Shown here in pieces: positions 43,798-53,780 of a DNA stretch of 64,000 nt (position 1 is the first letter of the stretch; every line of letters begins with the position of its first letter). Location of the stretch: contig NZ_JAFBBO010000001.1 of the NCBI RefSeq assembly GCF_016907235.1, positions 1,550,001 through 1,614,000 on the forward strand, read 5' to 3'. This DNA is from Oerskovia jenensis. GTDB lineage: Bacteria; Actinomycetota; Actinomycetes; Actinomycetales; Cellulomonadaceae. The translations under genes were made by a program, and so were the position numbers. A model generated the notes under the pieces. That model was not told the DNA's origin. It saw only the letters and a program-made list of their open reading frames with translations, and did no database searches.

Positions 43798-44937
43798 GTG
43801 GAGCACAGGCGCCGAGCGCTCGACGTCGGGCCCGGGGAACATCTCCTGCTGCCCGCGTCGGTGCTCGACACGGCGGGGCGGCTGCACCTGTGGCGCGCCT
43901 TCACGGGCCTGTACGACGGCGAGCTCCTGCTCTCCCCGCTCACGGCCAGCCCGCTGCCCATGCCGTGGACCGTGCCCGCCGGGCACCGCCGCTGGCCCGG
44001 CCTGCGACCGGCCGCGATGTGGCACCCCCTCCTGTGGCTGCCCGCACGCCTGCGGTCGCCGATCACGCTCCGCGACCCGATGACGGGCGAGACCTGGGGC
44101 GAGACCTACGACGAGTGGGCCACCCGCGTCGCGCTCGAGATGACCGAGTCCGGCCCGGTGTCCATCGACGGCGAGCAGTGGGTGCTCCTGCACGACCCGC
44201 ACCACGGGCGCCACGTCAGGGCCTTCGGCCCCGGGGACGAGGACCTGGTGCCGCTGTACGACCCGATCACCGGCACCTGGCTCGACGTGCTGGCGACCGT
44301 CGGGCTCGACGTCGACGACCCTGCTCACCTCGCCCGGGTCGAACGTTGGCTCGCGGGCGACGACGACGAGGTGCTCGACGCCGTGGACCTCGACGCGTTC
44401 CTGCAGGCCGCGGGGCGCGACCCGGCCTGGGCCCTCGACCGGACCCAGCGCCCCCTCGCCGAGGGCACGGGCCACCGCACCTACGTCGAGGACCTGCGCG
44501 ACGCGTCGTCGACCCTCGTCGCACGCGAGCTCGACGACCGCGTGACCGATCTCGCCTCCGCGCGGTTGCCGGCCCGCGAGCTGGGGCAGCACGTCGGCGC
44601 CCTGGCCAGGGCGGCGTCGACGCTCCTGTCAGCGGGCCCCGACGTCGTCGACGACCTCGGCCTGAGCCTCGGGCTCGTCACCGCGCGGGCCGAACGCGCG
44701 ACCACGGTCGAGGCCGTCTCCGCCGCCGTCGCCGACCTGCGCGTGCTGCTCGGGACGGTCGCCGACGCCGCGGCCCTGGGACTCGACCGCATCGAGCTGC
44801 GCGTCGAGATCGAGACCGCCGAGGTGCTCGGTCAGGTCGCCGAGCTGACCCGGACGGCCACCGCGCCCGACGACGTCACGCACCACGACGAGGAGGGTCA
44901 CCCCTCACGCGGCGCGTGCTTCTCGAGGAACGCGTAG
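43798..44937 (+). CDS. Unrecognised 379-residue protein
   Basis: I do not recognise this protein. The GTG at 43798 has a strong SD (GAGGAGAGG). Residues 1-190 are rich in Trp, Pro and aromatic residues ([32 protein letters not shown]); residues 190-379 look helical with Asp/Ala-rich heptad-like runs. No membrane helix or signal peptide is seen. Its 3' end overlaps the convergent regulator gene by 40 bases. It shares the Crp-type site with the unknown gene at 42358. Confidence 0.75.
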   Translation: MEHRRRALDVGPGEHLLLPASVLDTAGRLHLWRAFTGLYDGELLLSPLTASPLPMPWTVPAGHRRWPGLRPAAMWHPLLWLPARLRSPITLRDPMTGETWGETYDEWATRVALEMTESGPVSIDGEQWVLLHDPHHGRHVRAFGPGDEDLVPLYDPITGTWLDVLATVGLDVDDPAHLARVERWLAGDDDEVLDAVDLDAFLQAAGRDPAWALDRTQRPLAEGTGHRTYVEDLRDASSTLVARELDDRVTDLASARLPARELGQHVGALARAASTLLSAGPDVVDDLGLSLGLVTARAERATTVEAVSAAVADLRVLLGTVADAAALGLDRIELRVEIETAEVLGQVAELTRTATAPDDVTHHDEEGHPSRGACFSRNA

Positions 44938-46391
44938 ACCTCCGAGGCGTCCACGCCGGGGAACGCCCCGGACGGCAGCGCCGACAGGACGTACTGGTGC
45001 ATGCGCGCGCTCGGCCAGGCGACCTCCTCCCAGTTGCGTGCGAGCTGGGCCGCGGGCCGGCGGCAGCAGGCCTCGTCGGGGCAGGTCGAGGCACGACGCG
45101 CTGTCGTCTCGCGCCCCCGGAACCACTTGGCCGACGCGAACGGCACCCCGACCGTGATCGAGAACTCGCCGGTCGTCGTCGTGCCCGTCTGGGTGCTGCA
45201 CCAGAAGGTGCCCGCCGGGGTGTCGGTGTACTGGTAGGACTCCGTGGCGCGGTCGCGGCGCGTGAACGCCTCGCGCGCGGCCCACCGGCGGCACACGAGC
45301 TGGCCCTCGATCGCGCCCGTGACGTCGGCCGGGAACGGCAGGCCGTCGTTCGCGTATCCCCGGTACAGGGCACCGTCGTCACCGACGCGCATGAAGTGCA
45401 CCGGGATGCCCAGGCGGGACGTCGCGAGGTTCGTGAAGCGTTGCGACGCGGCCTCGTGCGAGACGCCGAACGCGTCGCGGAAGTCCTCGACCGCGAGGTC
45501 CTTCTCCTTCTTGCGCTGCTCCAGGAACTCGACGGCCGCCGACTGCGGCATGAGGCAGCACGCCGCGAAGTAGGTGATCTCGACGCGCTGGCGCAGGAAG
45601 TTCGCGTAGGACGTCGGGCGCTGGTGCCCCAGCACGCGGTGGGCGATCGCCTGGAGGCCGAGCGAGCGCAGCCCGTGACTGCCGGGGATCGAGGCCGGCG
45701 GGAGATAGATGCGGCCGTTGCGCAGGTCCGTGACCGTGCGGGTCGAGTGCGGCAGGTCGTCGACGTGCAGCAGCGTGAAGCCGAGCTGCTCGGCCATGCG
45801 AGCGACCGTCCGGTGCGTCAGGGCGCCCGACCGGTAGCCCGCACGGCGTGTCATCTCCTCGGCCAGGTCCTCGAGCTCGGGGATGTAGTTGTTGCGGGAC
45901 TGCCGTTCGAGACGCAGCTCGGTGTTGGCGCGGCGCGCCTCCTCGGGCGTCGCGATGGCCTCGGACGCGCGGCGTGCGAGCTCGCCGTGCAGGCCGACGA
46001 GGTTCTCCAGGACGGGCATCGGGAGCTTCTGCGACGCCTTGACCGACGGGAGGCCGAGCGTCGCGAACAGCGGGCCTCGCTGCGCACGGTCCAGCTCGAT
46101 CTCGAGCGCGGCCCGGCGCGACGGCGGCTCGTCCGCGAGCAGGTCCCCCACCGCGACGTCGAGAGCGCCCGCGAGCGCCTGGAGCAGCGAGAGCCGCGGT
46201 TCGCGCTTCCCGTTCTCGATGAGCGACAGGAGGCTCGCGGTGGTCCCCACCCGCGCACCGAGGGCGTCGAGCGTGAGCCCCCGGCCGGTCCGGAAGTACC
46301 GGATCCGGCGTCCGAGCGTGATGAGGTCGGTGCCCGCCGGAGCGGCGATCTCAGGGGTCGTGGGGATCTTGCGGTCTTCGTCGACGGCCAT
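44898..46391 (-). CDS. RamB-like XRE/DUF955/DUF2083 transcriptional regulator
   Basis: The 497-residue product has an XRE helix-turn-helix (about residues 25-80, [20 protein letters not shown]), a central DUF955 (ImmA/IrrE-like) domain and a C-terminal DUF2083-type domain with [18 protein letters not shown]. The family includes RamB, which controls acetate and propionate metabolism in Corynebacterium and Mycobacterium. The expected HExxH of an active IrrE peptidase is degenerate here (AHRVLGH), so it should act as a sensor and not a protease. It is divergent from pckG with an inverted repeat between them. Confidence 0.88.
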   Translation of the reverse strand: MAVDEDRKIPTTPEIAAPAGTDLITLGRRIRYFRTGRGLTLDALGARVGTTASLLSLIENGKREPRLSLLQALAGALDVAVGDLLADEPPSRRAALEIELDRAQRGPLFATLGLPSVKASQKLPMPVLENLVGLHGELARRASEAIATPEEARRANTELRLERQSRNNYIPELEDLAEEMTRRAGYRSGALTHRTVARMAEQLGFTLLHVDDLPHSTRTVTDLRNGRIYLPPASIPGSHGLRSLGLQAIAHRVLGHQRPTSYANFLRQRVEITYFAACCLMPQSAAVEFLEQRKKEKDLAVEDFRDAFGVSHEAASQRFTNLATSRLGIPVHFMRVGDDGALYRGYANDGLPFPADVTGAIEGQLVCRRWAAREAFTRRDRATESYQYTDTPAGTFWCSTQTGTTTTGEFSITVGVPFASAKWFRGRETTARRASTCPDEACCRRPAAQLARNWEEVAWPSARMHQYVLSALPSGAFPGVDASEVYAFLEKHAPREG

Positions 46392-46393
46392 TC

Positions 46394-46426
46394 CTTGACT
46401 CTATGTCAAGATCCGCCATTCTTGAC
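46394..46426. promoter_or_regulatory. Inverted-repeat operator between the RamB-like gene and pckG
   Basis: CTTGAC, five bases, GTCAAG at 46394-46410, plus a further CTTGAC at 46421-46426. It begins three bases from the regulator start codon and covers a possible -10 (TAGAGT), which suggests autoregulation. Confidence 0.55.
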
Positions 46427-46529
46427 AGCCTCTCAGGTGGAAAACCGAGGTGATCCGGGTCGAGGGTGGAAACAGCAGCACCGACACCCACCGGGTGGAC
46501 CCGACGACCACCCAGGACCGGAGACCCTC

Positions 46530-48461
<1,932 letters not shown>

Positions 48462-48487
48462 GACGAGGACCCGGCTGAGCCCCTTCT

Positions 48488-48585
48488 CGCCGAGGGTGAC
48501 CGACACGCTCGCCGAGGGTGACATCTGATGTCACCCTCGGCGAGCGTTCGTGTCACCCCCGGCAGCCAGCCACGTCACCCTCGGC
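48488..48585. repeat. Cluster of CGCCGAGGGTGAC repeats
   Basis: The 13-mer occurs at 48488-48500 and within 48507-48525, and inverted within 48527-48545 and at 48573-48585, with a weaker inverted copy (GTCACCCCCGGCA) near 48552-48564. The last good copy overlaps the final codons of trpS. Confidence 0.7.
48507..48545 (+). terminator. Palindromic terminator between pckG and trpS
   Basis: A perfect 19-bp inverted repeat around a single T (48507-48525 and 48527-48545). It lies between convergent genes and is built from two opposed copies of the CGCCGAGGGTGAC repeat. Confidence 0.75.
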
Positions 48586-49717
48586 GGTAGACCATGCCCA
48601 TGAGCTCGCGCACGTCGTCGAGCGTGCGGTCCGCGATCTCGTTGGCCCGCGCGTTGCCGCGCGCGAGGAGGTCGAGCACGTCGGGTCCGTCACCTGCTGC
48701 GAGCGCCGCCCGCCGCGCGCGGATCGGGCGCAGGTGCTCGACGAGCGCCTCGGTCACGAGCGCCTTGAGCCTCCCGGCTCCCGCGTCGCCGACCTCGTCC
48801 GCGACCTGCTCGGGCGTGCGCCCCGTGCACAGCGACGCGATCGTCAGGAGGTTTGCGACCTCGGGTCGGGTCTCGGGCTCGTAGGTGATGGCCCGCTCGG
48901 CGTCGGTCCTGGCCCGCTTGACCCACCGGGCCGTCTCGTCCTCGCCCGCCCCGAGCGGCAGCGTGTTCCCGCGGCTCTTGCTCATCTTGGTCCCGTCGGT
49001 CCCGAGGATCGTGGGCGAGGGCGCGAGCAGCGCGTCGGGCTCCGGGAAGTACGGGCTCGCGGCGGCGTACCGCTGGTTGAAGCGGCGCGCGATCGTGCGC
49101 GTCGTCTCGAGGTGCGGGAGCTGGTCCTGCCCCACGGGCACGAGGTTGCCGTGGCAGAACAGGATGTCGGCGGCCTGGTGCACGGGGTAGGTGAGCATGA
49201 GCCCGCTCATGGCCCGGCCGCCCGTGGCCGCGGTCTCTGCCTTGACGGTCGGGTTGCGGTCGAGCTCGGCGACGCTCACGAGGCTCAGGAACGGCAGCAG
49301 GAGCTGGTTGAGCGCGGGGACGGCGCTGTGCGTGAAGACCGTGGTCCGGTCCGGGTCGATCCCGGCCGCCAGGTAGTCGAGCAGGATCTCGCGCACGGTC
49401 GCGCGCAGGTCGCCTGCCTCGTCGCGGTCGGTGATGACCTGGTAGTCGGCGAGGATCAGGAAGACCTCGACGCCCGCCTGCTGGAGCCGCACGCGGTTCG
49501 CGATGGTCCCGAAGTAGTGCCCGATGTGCAGCGCGCCCGTCGGGCGCTCGCCCGTCAGGACGCGGAACTCCGCGGGGTTCGCGGCGATCCGCGCCTCGAC
49601 CTCGAGGCTGCGGGCACGGGCTGCGTCGAGGGTCCCGACGGCGGAGCCCGCCTCGGGCGGGCGGGTCCCCTGGGCTGGGGTCGTGGCTGCGGCGGTGGCC
49701 GCGCTGGTGAGGGTCAT
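48575..49717 (-). CDS. trpS: Tryptophanyl-tRNA synthetase
   Basis: Charges tRNA-Trp. The ATG at 49717 (CAGGAGCACC upstream) gives 380 residues. The class I signatures are HIGH, here GALHIGHYFG, and KMSKS in GTDGTKMSKSRGN. The HIGHYFG form differs from the TIGNYxGA of E. coli and Bacillus enzymes and is closer to the second type of TrpRS found in some Actinobacteria and Deinococcus (recalled, not checked). About 35 residues precede the catalytic core. The long leader carries a Trp-rich peptide and competing hairpins. Confidence 0.95.
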   Translation of the reverse strand: MTLTSAATAAATTPAQGTRPPEAGSAVGTLDAARARSLEVEARIAANPAEFRVLTGERPTGALHIGHYFGTIANRVRLQQAGVEVFLILADYQVITDRDEAGDLRATVREILLDYLAAGIDPDRTTVFTHSAVPALNQLLLPFLSLVSVAELDRNPTVKAETAATGGRAMSGLMLTYPVHQAADILFCHGNLVPVGQDQLPHLETTRTIARRFNQRYAAASPYFPEPDALLAPSPTILGTDGTKMSKSRGNTLPLGAGEDETARWVKRARTDAERAITYEPETRPEVANLLTIASLCTGRTPEQVADEVGDAGAGRLKALVTEALVEHLRPIRARRAALAAGDGPDVLDLLARGNARANEIADRTLDDVRELMGMVYRRG

Positions 49718-49720
49718 GGT

Positions 49721-49738
49721 GCTCCTGGGGTCAGGAGC
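49721..49738 (-). promoter_or_regulatory. Hairpin sequestering the trpS ribosome binding site
   Basis: GCTCCTG pairs with CAGGAGC around the loop ACCC, three bases before the trpS ATG, hiding the AGGAG ribosome binding site. Just upstream another stem (49740-49768, GCCCTC/GAGGGC with TCGCC/GGCGA) is possible. Confidence 0.6.
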
Positions 49739-49775
49739 CGCCCTCGTTCGCCGGAGGCGACGGAGGGCCGACCCG

Positions 49776-49829
49776 GGCTGCACGGAGGGCAGCTCGGGGA
49801 CACGACTGGTCACGGCTGCGAGGGCAGCC
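49776..49829 (-). promoter_or_regulatory. Four-segment alternative pairing region in the trpS leader
   Basis: In mRNA order: GGCTGC (49829-49824), GCAGCC (49819-49814), GCTGC (49793-49789), GCAGCC (49781-49776). Each segment can pair with the next, as in ribosome-mediated attenuators. The first overlaps the third Trp codon of the leader peptide. Confidence 0.6.
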
Positions 49830-49851
49830 ACCACCAGTTGCGCGTTGTCAT
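49810..49851 (-). CDS. trpS leader peptide with three consecutive Trp codons
   Basis: The short frame ATG to TGA encodes MTTRNWWWLPSQP, 13 residues, with TGG TGG TGG in the middle. It ends 92 bases before trpS. Three Trp codons in a row in a 13-codon frame, followed by competing hairpins, is the classic layout of a Trp attenuator. Ribosome stalling at low Trp-tRNA would change the downstream pairing and expose trpS (inference). Confidence 0.78.
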   Translation of the reverse strand: MTTRNWWWLPSQP

Positions 49852-49871
49852 GGGGCCAAGGGTACGCCTCG

Positions 49872-49925
49872 CGTCCCCCTCGGGGCCCGGGCCGTCCCCC
49901 TCGGCGGCTGCGCACGTCCCCCTCG
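49872..49925. repeat. Three direct repeats CGTCCCCCTCG at two-turn spacing
   Basis: Copies at 49872, 49893 and 49915, so spaced 21 and 22 bases, between the divergent trpS leader and the SMP-30 gene. Same-face spacing suits cooperative protein binding, but the 11-mer also occurs in coding DNA in this window. Confidence 0.4.
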
Positions 49926-49946
49926 ACGGTCCGGGACAATAGCCTC

Positions 49947-50816
49947 ATGCGTGCCGAGAACATCACCGGTCCTGTCGCCCACCACGGCGAGGGGCCCGTG
50001 TGGTCCCCGACCTGGGGCGGGCTGCGGTTCGTCGACATGATGGCCGGCGACCTCCTGACCCTGCAGCCCGACGCCACGGTGTCCCGCCGCCACGTGGGTG
50101 ACTACGCGACCATGGTGCGCCCGCGCTCCCGGGGCGGCTACGTCGTCGGGCTGGAGCGTGGGCTCGCGCTCGTGGACGACGAGGCGCCCGACTCCCCCGT
50201 GCGCCCCTTCCCCGAGCTCTGGAGCGACCCGACGGTCCGCCTCAACGACGGCTCGACCACCCCGGACGGCGCGTTCTACGCGGGGTCCATGCCGTTCGAC
50301 GACCGGTCGGGCGCGGGCGCCCTGTTCCGCGTCGAGCCCGACGGCGCCGCTCGCCTCGTGCTGTCGGGCGTCACGTGCTCGAACGGGCTGGGCTTCTCGC
50401 CCGACGGCACGCTGGCGTACTACGTGGACACGCTCACGTCCCGGGTCGACGTGTTCGACTACGACGCCGGCGCGGACGAGCCCCTCGCGAACCGGCGGGT
50501 CCTGGTCGAGATCCCGCGCGCGGACGGCCTGCCCGACGGGCTCACGGTCGACGCCGAGGGCGGCGTGTGGGTCGCGCTGTGGGGCGGCAGCGCGGTGCAC
50601 CGCTACGCGCCGGACGGGACGCTGACCACCGTGGTCGACCTGCCCGCCTCGCACGTCACGGCGTGCACGTTCGGCGGTGCGGACCTCGACGAGCTGTTCA
50701 TCACGACGTCACGGCTCATGATCGGCGAGCCGTTCGAGCCCGAGCTCGACGCGGGGTCGGTCTTCCGGGTCGTCCCTGGTGTGCGGGGCCTGCCGGTCCT
50801 GCCGTTCGCGGGCTGA
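49947..50816 (+). CDS. SMP-30/gluconolactonase-family protein
   Basis: A 289-residue six-bladed propeller of the SMP-30/lactonase family, which opens sugar lactones using a bound divalent metal. Visible family residues include the N-terminal Glu in HHGEGPVW, SNGLGFSPDGTLAYYVDT with the conserved Asn and Asp, and DGLPDGLTVDAEGGVWVALWGG. ATG at 49947. It may be almost leaderless (GACAAT six bases before the ATG). Substrate unknown. Confidence 0.92.
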   Translation: MRAENITGPVAHHGEGPVWSPTWGGLRFVDMMAGDLLTLQPDATVSRRHVGDYATMVRPRSRGGYVVGLERGLALVDDEAPDSPVRPFPELWSDPTVRLNDGSTTPDGAFYAGSMPFDDRSGAGALFRVEPDGAARLVLSGVTCSNGLGFSPDGTLAYYVDTLTSRVDVFDYDAGADEPLANRRVLVEIPRADGLPDGLTVDAEGGVWVALWGGSAVHRYAPDGTLTTVVDLPASHVTACTFGGADLDELFITTSRLMIGEPFEPELDAGSVFRVVPGVRGLPVLPFAG

Positions 50817-50823
50817 TCCCCGC

Positions 50824-50885
50824 GCCGAGATGCTGCTCGTGGTCGCCGCCGTGGTGGGCGGGGCGACCACGAGCAGCATCTCGGC
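50824..50885. terminator. Bidirectional terminator between the lactonase and hydrolase genes
   Basis: A perfect 24-bp inverted repeat (50824-50847 and 50862-50885) with a 14-base loop between convergent stops at 50816 and 50901. Confidence 0.9.
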
Positions 50886-50900
50886 GGGCGCAGGACAGGA

Positions 50901-51767
50901 TCACACGACCGCGTCGCGGACCTTCTGCTCGCAGCGTCCCAGGCCCTCGATCTCGACGGCCATGACGTCGCCGTCGACCAGGTACGGGAAACGGCCCGAG
51001 AGCGCGACGCCCTGGGGCGTCCCGGTGTTGATGACGTCCCCCGGCTCGAGCACCATGTACTGCGACAGGTGCCACACGAGGAAGTCGACGTCGAAGATCA
51101 TGTCGGCCGTCGAGGAGTCCTGACGGATCTCCCCGTTGACCCACGAGCGCAGGCGTAGGTTCGAGGCGTCGACCTGGTCGGCCGGGACGAGCGCGGGACC
51201 CATCGGGTTGAAGGTCTCGCAGCTCTTGCCCTTGGACCACTGGCCGCCCGAGACGGCCATCTGGTAGTCACGCTCGGACACGTCGTTGGACACCGTGTAC
51301 CCGGCGACGTGCGCGGCCGAGTCCGCGGGGGACGCGAGGTAGCGGGCCTTCTTCCCGATGACGATCGCGAGCTCGACCTCCCAGTCGACCTTCAGCGCGC
51401 CCGGGGGAAGCAGGACGTCGTCGTCGGGGCCGACGACGGTGTTGGAGTGCTTCCAGAAGATGATCGGGACGGTCGGCGGCTCGGAGCCGGACTCGGCGGC
51501 GTGCGCGGCGTAGTTCATGCCGACGCACACGACGGCCGTGGGGCGGGCGACCGGGGCCCCGACGCGCAGCGCGTCGGCGTCCGCGACGACGGGCAGCTCG
51601 CCCGCGTCGAGGGCCGCGCGGACCCTGGCGACGCCGTCGTCCGCGAGGAACGCACCGTCGACGTCACGGGTCAGGGGGTCGAGCGAGTACGTGGTGCCGT
51701 CGGCGGTGCGGACGACGGGGCGCTCCTGGCCGGGAAGGCCGAGGCGCATGAGCTGCAGGTGCTGCAC
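50901..51767 (-). CDS. Fumarylacetoacetate hydrolase-family protein
   Basis: FAH-family enzymes split C-C bonds of beta-diketo acids or isomerise related acids with Mg. The 288-residue product has the metal ligands in DWEVELAIVIGK and the following Asp in VSNDVSERDYQ, and the C-terminal MIFDVDFLVWHLSQYM and LEPGDVINTGTPQGV. Start chosen at GTG 51767 because of GGAGC at proper distance; ATG at 51749 is the alternative. By similarity of layout it could be a 2,4-diketo-3-deoxy-fuconate/rhamnonate hydrolase, but this is not proved. Confidence 0.88.
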   Translation of the reverse strand: MQHLQLMRLGLPGQERPVVRTADGTTYSLDPLTRDVDGAFLADDGVARVRAALDAGELPVVADADALRVGAPVARPTAVVCVGMNYAAHAAESGSEPPTVPIIFWKHSNTVVGPDDDVLLPPGALKVDWEVELAIVIGKKARYLASPADSAAHVAGYTVSNDVSERDYQMAVSGGQWSKGKSCETFNPMGPALVPADQVDASNLRLRSWVNGEIRQDSSTADMIFDVDFLVWHLSQYMVLEPGDVINTGTPQGVALSGRFPYLVDGDVMAVEIEGLGRCEQKVRDAVV

Positions 51768-51799
51768 GGGGTTGCTCCAGGGGTCGGAGGACGGGAAGG

Positions 51800-52804
51800 T
51801 CAGCGTGCCAGGGCGCGCGCGTAGTCGGGGTTGACGATCGAGCCGACGGGACGATCCGCGAGGAAGTCGATCGCGTTGCGCGCGGTGTGCACGGGCAGGT
51901 CGGCCATGGCCTCGGGCGAGAACCACGCTGCGTGCGGGCTGAGCAGCACCTGGTCGAGCGTGCGCAGGCGCGAGTCGGCGGGCAGCGGCTCGTGCGAGAA
52001 CACGTCGAGGGCCGCGGCGCCCAGGTGCCCGCCCTCGAGCGCGTCGGCGAGCGCGTCCTCGTCGATCAGCGGGCCGCGGCACGTGTTGACCACGACCGCG
52101 CCGGGCTTCATGGTCGCGATCGACGCGGCGTCGAGCAGGTGGCGCGTGGCCTCGCTGAGCGGGGCGTGCAGGCTCAGCACGTCGGCCTCGGTCACGGCCT
52201 GCTCACGGGTCACGGGCAGGTAGCCGGCCGCGGCGACCTCGACGTCGGGCACGAAGGGGTCGTGGACCAGGACGCGGTAGCCGAGCGCGGCGCAGCTGCG
52301 CGCGACGAGCGACCCGATCCGGCCGTACCCGATCACGGACACGGTGGTCGCGGACAGGCGAGCGGCCATGGGGCGCGGGGCGGTCGCGGCCCAGACGCCG
52401 TCGCGCACGGCGCGGTCGTAGCCGACGAGCCCGCGGCTGAGGCCCAGGACCATCGCGACCGTGTGGGACGCGACCTCCTCGATGCAGTAGGTCGGGGTGT
52501 TGGCGACGGCGATCCCGCGCTCGGTCGCGGCGGCGACGTCGACCATGTCGTAGCCGATGCCCATGCGGCTGACGAAGCGCACGCCCTCGATCTCGTCGAG
52601 GACGCGGGCGGTGAGGGGCGCCCACTGGACGACCAGGGCGGACGGGGCGGCACCTGCGGCCGCGGCGTCGCGGACGAGGGCGATGACGTCGTCCTCCGTG
52701 CGGGCCGTCCCGCGCACGACACCGAGGCCGGCGGCCGTGACGGTGTCTTCGCACGCGGTGCCCGGGAGGTCGCAGTCGGTGATGACGACGGTGTCGGGGT
52801 TCAT
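51800..52804 (-). CDS. D-isomer-specific 2-hydroxyacid dehydrogenase
   Basis: NAD-dependent oxidoreductase of the D-2-hydroxyacid family (includes phosphoglycerate dehydrogenase and CtBP). The 334-residue product has the Rossmann motif VSVIGYGRIGSLVARSC, the catalytic Arg in VVNTCRGPLIDEDAL, Glu in DVFSHEPLP and His in LLSPHAAWFS. The start at ATG 52804 has almost no leader and no good SD, so the transcript may be leaderless. The stop is 32 bases before the FAH-family gene, which supports one operon. Confidence 0.92.
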   Translation of the reverse strand: MNPDTVVITDCDLPGTACEDTVTAAGLGVVRGTARTEDDVIALVRDAAAAGAAPSALVVQWAPLTARVLDEIEGVRFVSRMGIGYDMVDVAAATERGIAVANTPTYCIEEVASHTVAMVLGLSRGLVGYDRAVRDGVWAATAPRPMAARLSATTVSVIGYGRIGSLVARSCAALGYRVLVHDPFVPDVEVAAAGYLPVTREQAVTEADVLSLHAPLSEATRHLLDAASIATMKPGAVVVNTCRGPLIDEDALADALEGGHLGAAALDVFSHEPLPADSRLRTLDQVLLSPHAAWFSPEAMADLPVHTARNAIDFLADRPVGSIVNPDYARALAR

Positions 52805-52813
52805 GAGCCGAAA

Positions 52814-52823
52814 TGCTATAGCA
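52814..52823. promoter_or_regulatory. Palindromic operator TGCTATAGCA (site 1)
   Basis: Centre of the perfect 12-bp palindrome ATGCTATAGCAT at 52813-52824, ten bases upstream of the dehydrogenase start and overlapping its likely -10 (TATAGC). Confidence 0.65.
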
Positions 52824-52877
52824 TCTAGCAACTGACGGCCAGTGTCCGCGGACAGGATGCTTGCGGTCGGCGTAATT

Positions 52878-52887
52878 TGCTATAGCG
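52878..52887. promoter_or_regulatory. Palindromic operator TGCTATAGCG (site 2)
   Basis: Second copy with one base changed, 64 bases from site 1 and nine bases upstream of the divergent SDR start, again over a likely -10 (TATAGC). The paired sites suggest one regulator controls both directions. Confidence 0.65.
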
Positions 52888-52895
52888 TTCAAGTC

Positions 52896-53663
52896 ATGGC
52901 TCGACGACTTGCGCTGATCACAGGCGCCAGCTCCGGGATCGGTTCCGCGACCGCCCTCCAGCTCGCCCGCGACGGATACGACCTCTGGCTCACCTACGCC
53001 CACGACGAGCTCGGGGCCCGCACGACCGCGGACCTCGCGACCGAGCTGGGCGCGAGCTGTCACGTCTCGCGCCTCGACCTGCGCGACGTCGCGTCGGTCG
53101 AGAAGCTCGTCACGCGGGTCGACCGGCAGTGGGGCAGGCTCCACGTCCTGGTCAACAACGGCGGCATGTGCCCCTACCGTGCGCTCGACGACATCGAGCT
53201 CGACGAGTGGGATGCCGTCATGGAGACCAACGCACGCGGCACGTTCGTCCTGACGCGAGCCGCGCTCCCCCTCCTGCGGGCGGCCGCGGCCCCCGAGGGC
53301 GAGGAGCCGGTCGACCGCAGCATCGTCAACGTCGCCTCGATCGCGGGCCAGCAGGGCGCGCTCAAGACCGGCGTCCACTACGCCGCGAGCAAGGGCGCGC
53401 TCCTCGCGATCACGCGCAGCTTCGCGCGCCTCCTGGCCGACGAGGGCATCCGCGCCAACGCGGTCACGCCCGGCCCGGTCACGAGCAACATCACCAACCA
53501 GCTCGACGACGCGGGTCGCGAGGCCCTCACGTCCTCGATCCCGCTGGGCAGGTTCGGCACGCCCGACGACGTCGCATGGGTCATCGCGTCCCTCGCCTCC
53601 CCGCGGGCCGGGTTCGTCACGGGCGCCACGTACGACATCAACGGCGGCGTCCGCATCGACTGA
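52896..53663 (+). CDS. Short-chain dehydrogenase/reductase
   Basis: A 255-residue classical SDR: nucleotide motif TGASSGIGSA at residues 10-19, NNGG in VLVNNGGMCPY, catalytic Ser in IVNVASIAGQQG and YxxxK in VHYAASKGALLAI, ending GATYDINGGVRID. No C-terminal extra domain. It has no ribosome binding site and the ATG is close to the -10, as in the divergent dehydrogenase gene. Substrate unknown; a 2-keto-3-deoxy sugar acid or a sugar is possible given its neighbours. Confidence 0.92.
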   Translation: MARRLALITGASSGIGSATALQLARDGYDLWLTYAHDELGARTTADLATELGASCHVSRLDLRDVASVEKLVTRVDRQWGRLHVLVNNGGMCPYRALDDIELDEWDAVMETNARGTFVLTRAALPLLRAAAAPEGEEPVDRSIVNVASIAGQQGALKTGVHYAASKGALLAITRSFARLLADEGIRANAVTPGPVTSNITNQLDDAGREALTSSIPLGRFGTPDDVAWVIASLASPRAGFVTGATYDINGGVRID

Positions 53664-53780
53664 CCCACCGGTCCCCGGCCGCACCCCGGCCGGCCGGACC
53701 TGGGCGCGCGCGGCGCGCACCGCCGTCGGGCACCCCTCGCCCGCACGGCGCACGACTCCCCACCCGAGACGAGGACCCGC

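Noticed and set aside
43638-46529. Upstream in-frame extension of pckG of nearly 1000 codons
   Set aside because: It runs antisense through the RamB-like regulator and out of frame through the gene at 43798; PEP carboxykinase similarity begins only after the ATG at 46530.
49718-49945. T-box riboswitch in front of trpS
   Set aside because: No T-box sequence or specifier stem is seen; a short frame with three Trp codons and competing stems explains the leader better.
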